Below, piece after piece: positions 16,374 through 23,540 of a stretch of 64,000 nucleotides of DNA. The notes beneath the pieces were generated by a model that made no database searches, was not told the DNA's origin, and saw only the letters and a list, made by a program, of their open reading frames with translations. How positions within the stretch are numbered: the first letter of the stretch is position 1; each line of letters opens with the position of its first letter. The stretch is from NCBI RefSeq assembly GCF_004341365.1, contig NZ_SLXH01000021.1, positions 1-64,000 of the forward strand, given 5' to 3'. Both the position numbers and the translations under genes were made by a program. Source of the stretch: Simplicispira metamorpha. Lineage in GTDB: Bacteria > Pseudomonadota > Gammaproteobacteria > Burkholderiales > Burkholderiaceae_C.

Positions 16374-18158
16374 ATGTACCAATACACCGACTTTGACCAA
16401 CAGTTCGTGCGCCTGCGCGCCGACCAATTCCGTGACCAATTGCAGCGCTGGCAAACCGGCAAGCTCAGCGAAGACGACTTCCGTCCGCTGCGCCTGCAAA
16501 ACGGCTGGTATGTGCAGCGCTACGCACCCATGCTGCGCGTGGCCGTGCCCTATGGCGAGATTGCCAGCCGCCAGCTGCGCGTGCTGGCCACCATCGCCCG
16601 CGAGTACGACGAGCCCGAAGCCGAAGTGTTCAAAACGGCGATGGAAGGCCAGGGCAAGCTGGGCACCACCTTTTTGCCCAAAAACTGCGCCCACTTCACC
16701 ACCCGCACCAACGTGCAGTTCAACTGGATTCCGCTGTCTAAAAGCGCTGATGTGATGGATTTGCTGGCCAGTGTCGATATGCACGGCATCCAGACCAGCG
16801 GCAACTGCATCCGCAACACCACCACCGACGCGCTGGCCGGGGTGGCCATCGATGAAGTGGTCGATCCGCGCCCCTACGCCGAAATCATCCGCCAGTGGAC
16901 CACGCTGCACCCCGAGTTCGCCTTTTTGCCGCGCAAGTTCAAGATCGCCATCACCGGCGCCACGGAAGACCGCGCCGCCAGCGCCTGGCATGACGTGGGC
17001 CTGAAGCTGCTGAAAAACGCGGCGGGCGAGGTGGGTTTTCAGGTATCGGTGGGCGGCGGCATGGGCCGCACGCCCGTCATCAGCACCGTGATCCGCGAGT
17101 TCCTGCCCTGGAACCAGATCATGAATTACATCGAGGCCATCGTGCGCGTGTACAACGAGCATGGCCGCCGCGACAACAAATACAAAGCGCGCATCAAAAT
17201 TCTGGTCAAGGCCGAAGGCCAGGGCTACTTTGACGCCGTGGAAGAAGAGTTCCGCCAGATCGTCGAAGTGGACGGCGGCCCGCACACCATTCCGCAGGCC
17301 GAACTCGACCGCGTGGCCGCCTGCTTTGTGCCGCCCGTGCTGGCCGATCTGCCCGACGTGGAACCCGCCCGGCTGGAGGCGCAGCTCGAAGCCCTGGGCA
17401 CCGAGCGCCCCGAGTTTGCCCGCTGGCTGGCGCGCAACGTCCACGCCCACCAAAACCCGCAGCTGCGCGCCGTCACGCTGTCGTTCAAGCGCGTGGGCCA
17501 GTCGCCGGGCGACGCCAGCGCCGACCAGCTCGACGCCCTGGCCGCGCTGGTGGACAAATACTCCGCCGGCGAGGCCCGCGTGACGCACGACCAGAACGTG
17601 CTGCTGCCCTGGGTGCATGGCAGCCAACTGTTTGCGCTGTGGCAAGAGGCCAAAGCCCTGGGCCTGGCCAGTGCCAACGTGCAGCTGCTGACCGACATGA
17701 TTGCCTGCCCCGGCGGCGACTTCTGCGCTCTGGCCAACGCCCGCAGCCTGCCCCTGGCCGAAGCCATCACCCAGCGCTACCAAGACCTGGACGAGCTGGA
17801 CGACCTGGGCGAAATCGACCTGCACATCAGCGGCTGCATCAACTCCTGCGGCCACCACCACAGCGGCCACATCGGCATCCTGGGCGTGGATAAAGACGGC
17901 AAGGAGTGGTACCAGATCACGCTGGGCGGCTCGGACGGCTCCAAGCTGTCGGGCGCGCCGGGTGCGGGCAAGGTGATTGGCCCCTCGTTCTCGGCCGCCG
18001 AAGTGCCCGATGTGATCGAGGCCGTGCTCACCACCTACCGCGACCAGCGCCAGCCCTTCGAGCCCTTGATCGACACCGTGCGCCGCGTCGGCCTGGAGCC
18101 TTTCAAGCAGGCCGCCAACGCTGTGCGCACCCCGGCGCCAGTGCCTGCCGCCGCCTGA
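16374..18158 (+). CDS. cysI: Assimilatory sulfite reductase hemoprotein (nitrite/sulfite reductase family)
   Basis: A 594-residue siroheme/4Fe-4S reductase converting sulfite to sulfide. Two ferredoxin-like half domains and two siroheme domains are present. NTTTDALAGVAIDEVVDPRP lies in the first half, and the cluster/siroheme cysteines are in CPGGDFC (C-x5-C) and SGCINSCGHHHSGHIG (C-x3-C). The protein has the length of ferredoxin-dependent or unassigned beta-proteobacterial CysI, and there is no flavoprotein gene cysJ nearby, so the electron donor is probably a ferredoxin. It is followed by DUF934, cysH, cysD and cysN in the same direction. Confidence 0.94.
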   Translation: MYQYTDFDQQFVRLRADQFRDQLQRWQTGKLSEDDFRPLRLQNGWYVQRYAPMLRVAVPYGEIASRQLRVLATIAREYDEPEAEVFKTAMEGQGKLGTTFLPKNCAHFTTRTNVQFNWIPLSKSADVMDLLASVDMHGIQTSGNCIRNTTTDALAGVAIDEVVDPRPYAEIIRQWTTLHPEFAFLPRKFKIAITGATEDRAASAWHDVGLKLLKNAAGEVGFQVSVGGGMGRTPVISTVIREFLPWNQIMNYIEAIVRVYNEHGRRDNKYKARIKILVKAEGQGYFDAVEEEFRQIVEVDGGPHTIPQAELDRVAACFVPPVLADLPDVEPARLEAQLEALGTERPEFARWLARNVHAHQNPQLRAVTLSFKRVGQSPGDASADQLDALAALVDKYSAGEARVTHDQNVLLPWVHGSQLFALWQEAKALGLASANVQLLTDMIACPGGDFCALANARSLPLAEAITQRYQDLDELDDLGEIDLHISGCINSCGHHHSGHIGILGVDKDGKEWYQITLGGSDGSKLSGAPGAGKVIGPSFSAAEVPDVIEAVLTTYRDQRQPFEPLIDTVRRVGLEPFKQAANAVRTPAPVPAAA

Positions 18159-18178
18159 CAACCCCTGTGGATCGCTTT

Positions 18179-18568
18179 ATGAACTTCCAGATTCTTGCCG
18201 CTGCCAGCCACACCGCCCCCGCCGAGGGCGATGCCACCACCGTGGCCCTGGCCAACGATGCCGACGCCCTGACCCTGCCGCTGGACGGCGTGGTGCGCGT
18301 CGATTTGCACTTTCCCAACTTCACCGATGGCCGCGCCTTCAGCCAGGCCTATTTGCTGCGCCGCCGCCGGGGCTTTGCGGGCGACATCCGCGCCACGGGC
18401 GATGTGCTGATCGACCAGCTGGTGCAAATGCAGCGCACCGGTTTCAGCTCAGCGGTGCTGAAAGAAGGCGTGGACGCCGCCGACGCGCAGCGCCAGTTCG
18501 AGCGCTTTCAGGGCTTTTACCAGGCCGACGCCGTGCAGCCCAAGCCCATTTTTTCTCTGGAACCATGA
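18179..18568 (+). CDS. DUF934 domain protein of sulfate assimilation
   Basis: A 129-residue protein of the DUF934 family, which nearly always sits between cysI and cysH in proteobacteria. The conserved core VDLHFPNFTDGRAFSQAYLL and the RRRRGFAGDIRATGDVLIDQ stretch are present. The function is not established; an accessory role in sulfite reduction or electron transfer is suggested only by the constant neighbourhood. The ATG at 18179 lies 21 bases after cysI. Its stop overlaps the start of cysH. Confidence 0.88.
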   Translation: MNFQILAAASHTAPAEGDATTVALANDADALTLPLDGVVRVDLHFPNFTDGRAFSQAYLLRRRRGFAGDIRATGDVLIDQLVQMQRTGFSSAVLKEGVDAADAQRQFERFQGFYQADAVQPKPIFSLEP

Positions 18569-19329
18569 TGACCAGCAGCCTGCTTTCTGCGCGCGGCGCC
18601 GCTGCCAAAGCCACCGCCGTCCATGCCCGCGCCAGCGCCGACTTTGCCGCCAAGCTGGAGCAAACCCGCGCCGTGCTGCGCCAGGCCGCCGCCCTGGGCG
18701 CGCCGGGTGCGGTCACGCAGGCCTCCAGCCTGGGCGCTGAAGATGTGGTCATCACCCACCTCATCAACGCGCTGGCCCTGGACATCCCCGTGTTTGTGCT
18801 GGACACCGGCGCGCTGCACACCGAAACCCTGGCCCTGCTGGAGCGCACGCAAGCGCACTCGCGCGCGCCCATCGTGGTTTACAAGCCTGCGTTCGATGGC
18901 GTGATCGAGTTTGTGCGCCAGAACGGCCAGGACGCCATGTACCGCAGCATCGAGCTGCGCAAACAGTGCTGCCACATCCGCAAGATGGAGCCGCTGGCGC
19001 GCGCGCTGGCGGGCAAGCAAGGCTGGATCACCGGCCTGCGCCGCGAGCAATCCAACGCCCGCGCCGAGGTGCCGCTGGTGGACACCGCCGAGGTCGCCAG
19101 CAAGGGGCTGACCAAGTTCAACCCGCTGGCTGACTGGACGCTGGGCGACGTCTGGCACTACATCGCCGAGAACCAAGTGGACTACAACCCGCTGCACGAC
19201 CAGTTCTTCCCCAGCATCGGCTGCGCGCCCTGCACCCGCGCCATCAGCCTGGGCGAGGACTTCCGCGCCGGCCGCTGGTGGTGGGAAAGCGAGGATGCGA
19301 AGGAATGCGGCTTGCACGTCAAAAAATGA
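18565..19329 (+). CDS. cysH: Adenylylsulfate (APS) reductase, iron-sulfur type
   Basis: A 254-residue thioredoxin-dependent reductase of the CysH family. The two cysteine pairs QCCHIRK and GCAPC bind a 4Fe-4S cluster and mark enzymes that reduce APS rather than PAPS. SSLGAEDVVITHLI is the nucleotide-binding P-loop-like motif, and the C-terminal ECGLH contains the catalytic cysteine. The absence of an APS kinase (cysC) in the cluster agrees with direct use of APS. The start overlaps the DUF934 stop (ATGATG). The TGA stop lies inside repeat copy 7. Confidence 0.95.
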   Translation: MMTSSLLSARGAAAKATAVHARASADFAAKLEQTRAVLRQAAALGAPGAVTQASSLGAEDVVITHLINALALDIPVFVLDTGALHTETLALLERTQAHSRAPIVVYKPAFDGVIEFVRQNGQDAMYRSIELRKQCCHIRKMEPLARALAGKQGWITGLRREQSNARAEVPLVDTAEVASKGLTKFNPLADWTLGDVWHYIAENQVDYNPLHDQFFPSIGCAPCTRAISLGEDFRAGRWWWESEDAKECGLHVKK

Positions 19330-19375
19330 TAGCTGCTAGCGCTTACCCCATAAGCCTTAGAACCAGATTTGACTG
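19321..19375 (+). repeat. Intergenic repeat, copy 7
   Basis: ATGATAGCTGCTAGCGCTTA, then AAGCCTTAGAACCAGATTTG. It fills the whole cysH-cysD spacer, supplies the cysH stop codon and forms most of the cysD leader. Confidence 0.75.
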
Positions 19376-19383
19376 GAAATAAT

Positions 19384-20316
19384 ATGAACGCCCGTATCGA
19401 CACCTCCGCGCTGAGCCACCTCAGCAACCGCCACCTCGATGCGCTGGAAGAAGAAACCATCTTCATCCTGCGCGAAGTGGCCGCCGCCTTTGAGCGCCCC
19501 ACCCTGCTGTTCTCGGGCGGCAAGGATTCGCTGGTGATGCTGCGCTGCGCCGAAAAAGCCTTTGGCGCGGGCCGCATCCCCTACCCGCTCTTGATGATCG
19601 ACACCGGCCACAACTTCCCGGAAGTGACCGATTTCCGCGACTTCCGTGCCCAAGAGCTGGGCGCCGAACTCATCGTGCGCAGCGTCGAGGACTCGATGGC
19701 GCGCGGCACGGTGCGGCTGGCGCACCCGGGCGAATCGCGCAACGTCCACCAGTCGGTCACGCTGCTGGAGGCGATTGAAGAATTTCGCTTTGACGCGCTG
19801 ATTGGCGGCGCCCGCCGCGACGAAGAAAAAGCCCGCGCCAAAGAGCGCATCTTCAGCCACCGCGACAGCTTTGGCCAATGGCAGCCCAAGGCCCAGCGCC
19901 CCGAGCTGTGGACGCTGTTCAACACCCGCCTGCAACCGGGCGAGCATTTCCGCGTCTTTCCGATCAGCAACTGGACGGAGCTGGACGTGTGGCAGTACAT
20001 CGACCGCGAGAACATTGCCCTGCCCAGCCTGTACTACACGCACCCGCGCCAGGTGGTCGAGCGCAAGGGCCTGCTGGTGCCCGTGACCGAGCTGACCCCG
20101 CCGCGCGAGGGTGAAGAGGTGGTCACGCGCGACGTGCGTTTTCGCACCGTGGGCGACATCACCTGCACCTGCCCCGTCGAGAGCAGCGCCGCCACGGCAG
20201 CCGACATCGTCATCGAAACCCTGGCCGCCGACGTGAGCGAGCGCGGCGCCACGCGCATGGACGACAAAACCAGCGACGCCTCGATGGAAAAGCGCAAAAA
20301 AGACGGCTATTTCTGA
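19384..20316 (+). CDS. cysD: Sulfate adenylyltransferase subunit 2
   Basis: A 310-residue catalytic subunit of ATP sulfurylase, forming APS from ATP and sulfate with CysN. The PP-loop LLFSGGKDSLVMLRCAEKAF is the ATP-pyrophosphatase signature, and LIGGARRDEEKARAKER with the C-terminal GATRMDDK region is typical of CysD. The ATG at 19384 gives the family start MNARIDTSALSHLSNRHLDA; an alternative ATG lies 15 bases earlier. The leader has no clear Shine-Dalgarno and derives from a repeat copy. Confidence 0.96.
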   Translation: MNARIDTSALSHLSNRHLDALEEETIFILREVAAAFERPTLLFSGGKDSLVMLRCAEKAFGAGRIPYPLLMIDTGHNFPEVTDFRDFRAQELGAELIVRSVEDSMARGTVRLAHPGESRNVHQSVTLLEAIEEFRFDALIGGARRDEEKARAKERIFSHRDSFGQWQPKAQRPELWTLFNTRLQPGEHFRVFPISNWTELDVWQYIDRENIALPSLYYTHPRQVVERKGLLVPVTELTPPREGEEVVTRDVRFRTVGDITCTCPVESSAATAADIVIETLAADVSERGATRMDDKTSDASMEKRKKDGYF

Positions 20317-20330
20317 CCGGAAAGAAGAAC

Positions 20331-21695
20331 ATGAGCACTACGAATTCGATAGCTACCAGCGCGCATCCAGCGGGCGCTACGGGCACAAATGACCACATTT
20401 CTGCGCTGCGCTTCATCACCTGCGGCAGCGTGGACGACGGCAAAAGCACGCTGATTGGCCGCCTGCTGGTCGATAGCAAAGCTGTGCTGCAAGACCACCT
20501 GGCGGGCGTGCAGCGCCAGGGCGAAACCGATCTGGCGCTGCTCACCGATGGCCTCAGCGCCGAGCGTGAGCAGGGCATCACCATCGACGTGGCCTACCGC
20601 TACTTCGCCACCGAAGACCGCAAGTTCATCATTGGCGACGCGCCCGGCCACGAGCAGTACACGCGCAACATGGTGACGGCGGCCTCGCAGGCCGATGCGG
20701 CCGTGGTGCTGGTGGACGCCACCAAGCTCGACTGGCAGAACCCGCAGCTGCCCCTGTTGCCACAAACGCGCCGCCACAGCCTGCTGGTGCATTTGCTGCG
20801 CGTGCATTCGCTGGTGTTTGCCGTCAACAAACTCGACGCCGTGGCCGACCCCGAACTGGCCTGGAAGCACATCAGCGCCGCGCTGGAGCGCTTTGCCCAA
20901 GAGGCGGGCATTGCCGTACACACCACGGTGCCGGTGTCGGCGCTCAAGGGCTGGAACGTGGTCGATGCCCACAGCGGCTGGTGCGGCTACACCGGCCCGA
21001 CGCTGCTGCAAATTCTGGAGCAGCTGCCCAACACGCCCACCGATGCGCATTTGCCGCTGGCCTTTCCGGTGCAGTGGGTGGAAAAGTTCCACGACTCTGC
21101 CGTCACCACGCAGGGGCGGCGCGTGTTCTGGGGCCGTATGGCCGCAGGCAGCGCCACCGTGGGCGCCGAGGTGCAAATCTTCCCCAGTGGCCAGAAGGCC
21201 GTGGTGGCCCAGGTGATTGACCACGCCCGCCGCGCAGGCAGCGTGGCTGCGGGCCTGAGCGCTGGCATCACCCTCGACCGCGAGGTGGACGTGTCGCGCG
21301 GCGACTGGATCGTGGCCGCCCCGGTGGCCGCTGCCGTGGCCGAAGACGACTTCGACACCCCCGCCGCCGCCAGCGCCTGGCCGGGGCGCAAAGAGCTGCC
21401 TGCCACCATCGCCTGGATGGACGACGAACCGCTGGTGGCCGGGCGCACCTACTGGGCGCTGCACGGCCACCGCTGGGTCAAGGCCAAGGTGCGCCGCGTG
21501 GTACACCGCCTCAACATCAATACGCTGGCCGAAGAAGACGCCACGCAGCTGGAGCCCAACGCCATCGGCCATGTCGAGCTGCTGCTGCAAGAAGCGCTGC
21601 CCGCTGCGCCGTTTGCCCAGGCGCGCGTGCTCGGTTCGCTGATTTTGGTGGACACGGCCAGCCACAAAACCGCTGCCGCCGTGCTGGTGAACTAG
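20331..21695 (+). CDS. cysN: Sulfate adenylyltransferase subunit 1 (GTPase)
   Basis: A 454-residue elongation-factor-like GTPase that drives APS synthesis by CysD. G1 is GSVDDGKSTLIGRLL, G3 is DAPGHEQYTRNM, G4 is VNKLDA. There is no C-terminal APS kinase domain, in contrast to CysNC fusions. The N-terminus before the GTPase domain (about residues 4-20, SIATSAHPAGATGTN) is not conserved-looking and is encoded by a repeat copy at 20343-20396. A start further downstream is not available because the domain itself begins near residue 25. It follows cysD by 14 bases. Confidence 0.96.
   Translation: MSTTNSIATSAHPAGATGTNDHISALRFITCGSVDDGKSTLIGRLLVDSKAVLQDHLAGVQRQGETDLALLTDGLSAEREQGITIDVAYRYFATEDRKFIIGDAPGHEQYTRNMVTAASQADAAVVLVDATKLDWQNPQLPLLPQTRRHSLLVHLLRVHSLVFAVNKLDAVADPELAWKHISAALERFAQEAGIAVHTTVPVSALKGWNVVDAHSGWCGYTGPTLLQILEQLPNTPTDAHLPLAFPVQWVEKFHDSAVTTQGRRVFWGRMAAGSATVGAEVQIFPSGQKAVVAQVIDHARRAGSVAAGLSAGITLDREVDVSRGDWIVAAPVAAAVAEDDFDTPAAASAWPGRKELPATIAWMDDEPLVAGRTYWALHGHRWVKAKVRRVVHRLNINTLAEEDATQLEPNAIGHVELLLQEALPAAPFAQARVLGSLILVDTASHKTAAAVLVN
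20343..20396 (+). repeat. Repeat copy 8, translated within cysN
   Basis: TCGATAGCTACCAGCGCGCA, then AGCGGGCGCTACGGGCACAA and ATGACC. It begins 12 bases after the cysN start codon and is read in frame, giving a low-complexity N-terminal extension. Confidence 0.75.
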
Positions 21696-21744
21696 ACCGG
21701 CGCAGCCAGTCGGCCCTCCTCTCGCGGCATGCCCTGCCCGCCAT

Positions 21745-21763
21745 CCTCCCCACGCCGGGGAGG
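21745..21763 (+). terminator. Hairpin after cysN
   Basis: CCTCCCC-ACGCC-GGGGAGG forms a 7-bp stem about 50 bases beyond the cysN stop. There is no T-run, so termination strength is uncertain. Confidence 0.45.
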
Positions 21764-21783
21764 CCCTTGCCCTCCAACCCTCT

Positions 21784-21815
21784 GGTGAAAGCTTCTAAAA
21801 TCGCGGGTTTTCACC
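21784..21815 (+). promoter_or_regulatory. Candidate promoter/operator of fdxA
   Basis: GGTGAAA and TTTCACC form an inverted repeat around a -10-like TAAAAT (21796-21801), 22 bases before the fdxA start. No convincing -35 box was found, so this may be an activator- or repressor-dependent site. Confidence 0.35.
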
Positions 21816-21836
21816 GACCCTCTCAAAAGAAATCCC

Positions 21837-22166
21837 ATGACCCACGTCGTTTCTGAAAACTGCATCAAGTGCAAATACACCGATTGCGTGGACGTGTGCC
21901 CGGTGGACTGCTTTGTTGAAGGCCCGAACATGCTGGTCATCAACCCCGACGAGTGCATCGACTGCGCCGTCTGCGTGCCCGAGTGCCCGGCCAATGCCAT
22001 CTTTGCCGAAGAAGACCTGCCCCCAGCCGAATTGGCCTTCATCAAGATCAACGCCGACCTGACCAACGCTTCGGGCTGGAAAGCCATCACCAAGCGCAAG
22101 GCCGCCCTGCCCGACGCCGACGCCTGGAACGGCCAGCCCGGCAAAATCAAAGACTTGCAGCGTTAA
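21837..22166 (+). CDS. fdxA: Ferredoxin FdxA (3Fe-4S/4Fe-4S)
   Basis: A 109-residue seven-iron ferredoxin. The N-terminal [18 protein letters not shown] and the second group [17 protein letters not shown] bind the two clusters, and the C-terminal extension ending IKDLQR is typical of the Azotobacter FdI/FdxA type. It is a low-potential electron carrier in the cytoplasm. Its position between the cys operon and a flavoprotein reductase makes it a candidate donor to CysI, which lacks a CysJ partner here; that link is inference. Confidence 0.96.
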   Translation: MTHVVSENCIKCKYTDCVDVCPVDCFVEGPNMLVINPDECIDCAVCVPECPANAIFAEEDLPPAELAFIKINADLTNASGWKAITKRKAALPDADAWNGQPGKIKDLQR

Positions 22167-22295
22167 GGCGCTGGCAGTGGGGCGCAGCGCCCCCGCCGGG
22201 TGGCTGCTGCGCCACTGGCCCGGCGCCCCCAGCGCTGCGGCTGCCTGCCCACCACCCCTGGCCCACTTCCCTCTGGGCGCACCCTGGCCCCGCCT

Positions 22296-23372
22296 GTGAA
22301 CACTTCCTACTCCCCACCCACCGCCCCTGAGCCCATCGCCACCGATGCGGTGGTGATTGGTGCCGGGCCGGTGGGCTTGTTCCAGGTGTTCCAGCTGGGC
22401 TTGCAGGGCCTGCGCGCCCACGTGATAGATGCCCTCCCCCACGCGGGCGGCCAGTGCGCGCAGCTGTACGCGGACAAACCCATTTACGACATCCCCGCCG
22501 TGCCCGTGTGCAGCGCGCGCGAGCTGGTGCAGCGCCTGGAGCAGCAGGTGGCGCCGTTTGCGCCGCAATGGCATTGGGGCGATCTGGTCAGCAGCGTGGC
22601 CGTGCAGGCCGATGGGCGCTTGCTGGTCGGCACCGGCCAGGGCACGCAGCTGCTGGCGCGCGCGGTGTTCATCGCTGCGGGCGTGGGCGCTTTTGTGCCC
22701 CGGGCGCTGAACCTGCCCGGACTGGACGCCTTTGTCGGCACGCAAGTGCACTACCACCTGGACGACGCTGCCGCGCTGGCTGGCCAGCACGTGGTGGTAC
22801 ACGGTGGCGACGAGGCCGCTGTGCAGCAAGCCATCGCTTGCGCCAGCGCCCCCGAGGCCCTGCGCCCTGCCCGCACCACGCTGCAACACCGGCGCGACGT
22901 GTTCGACGCCCCGCCGTCCGTGCTGGCGCAGTTGCAGGCGCTGCGCGAGGCCGGGCGCATCGCCGTAGCGGTGGGCCAAGCCACCGGCATCGAAGAAGAC
23001 GCTGGCCGCCTGCGCGCCCTGGCGCTGCTGGCCCCCGATGGCAGCAGCCAGCGCCTGGCCCTGGATGTGCTGCTGGTGCGCCTGGGCCTGGCCGCGCGGC
23101 TGGGGCCACTGGCCGACTGGGGCCTGGCACTGGAGCGCAAGCAGCTGGTGGTGGAGCCCGCCACCTTCAGCACCAGCGTGCCGGGCATTTACGCTGTGGG
23201 TGACATCGCCAGCTACCCCGGCAAGCGCAAGCTCATCGTCTGTGGCTTTCACGAAGCCACGCTGGCCGCCTTTGCCTGCGCCGAGCGCCTGGCCCAGCAC
23301 AAAGTGCCCCTCGAATACACCACCAGCAGCACCCGCCTGCAACAGCGCCTGGGCGTGGCACCAGCGCCCTGA
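22296..23372 (+). CDS. Thioredoxin reductase-like ferredoxin-NADP(+) reductase
   Basis: About 358 residues from a GTG at 22296 (VNTSYSPPTAPEPIATDAVV). The FAD-binding GAGPVGLFQVFQLG, the HAGGQCAQLYADKPIYDIP stretch, the second Rossmann HVVVHGGDEAAV and the C-terminal YAVGDIASYPGKRKLIVCGF match the ferredoxin-NADP reductase group related to thioredoxin reductase (YumC type). The CxxC of thioredoxin reductase is absent, as expected for this group. It follows fdxA by 129 bases and probably reduces that ferredoxin. The start is uncertain because an ATG-less upstream frame is also open. Confidence 0.85.
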   Translation: MNTSYSPPTAPEPIATDAVVIGAGPVGLFQVFQLGLQGLRAHVIDALPHAGGQCAQLYADKPIYDIPAVPVCSARELVQRLEQQVAPFAPQWHWGDLVSSVAVQADGRLLVGTGQGTQLLARAVFIAAGVGAFVPRALNLPGLDAFVGTQVHYHLDDAAALAGQHVVVHGGDEAAVQQAIACASAPEALRPARTTLQHRRDVFDAPPSVLAQLQALREAGRIAVAVGQATGIEEDAGRLRALALLAPDGSSQRLALDVLLVRLGLAARLGPLADWGLALERKQLVVEPATFSTSVPGIYAVGDIASYPGKRKLIVCGFHEATLAAFACAERLAQHKVPLEYTTSSTRLQQRLGVAPAP

Positions 23373-23540
23373 ACCCTTCAAAAAAAGGAGCATCCTGCGC
23401 ACGCTGCGCGGGCCTTACAGCCTTTTTTTGATGCAAAACAAGCTTTCATGGTGCTGGTACAGCAGTTTGTTTGCCCGCACTGGGCCAGAACCCTGTGCCA
23501 TGCCACCTAAAATCCGCAGCACTAATTTGGGCCCCCCTTG

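Noticed and set aside
16092-18161. 689-codon minus-strand frame across the TSUP gene end and cysI
   Set aside because: Antisense shadow of cysI; no domain is recognisable and cysI has intact cluster motifs.
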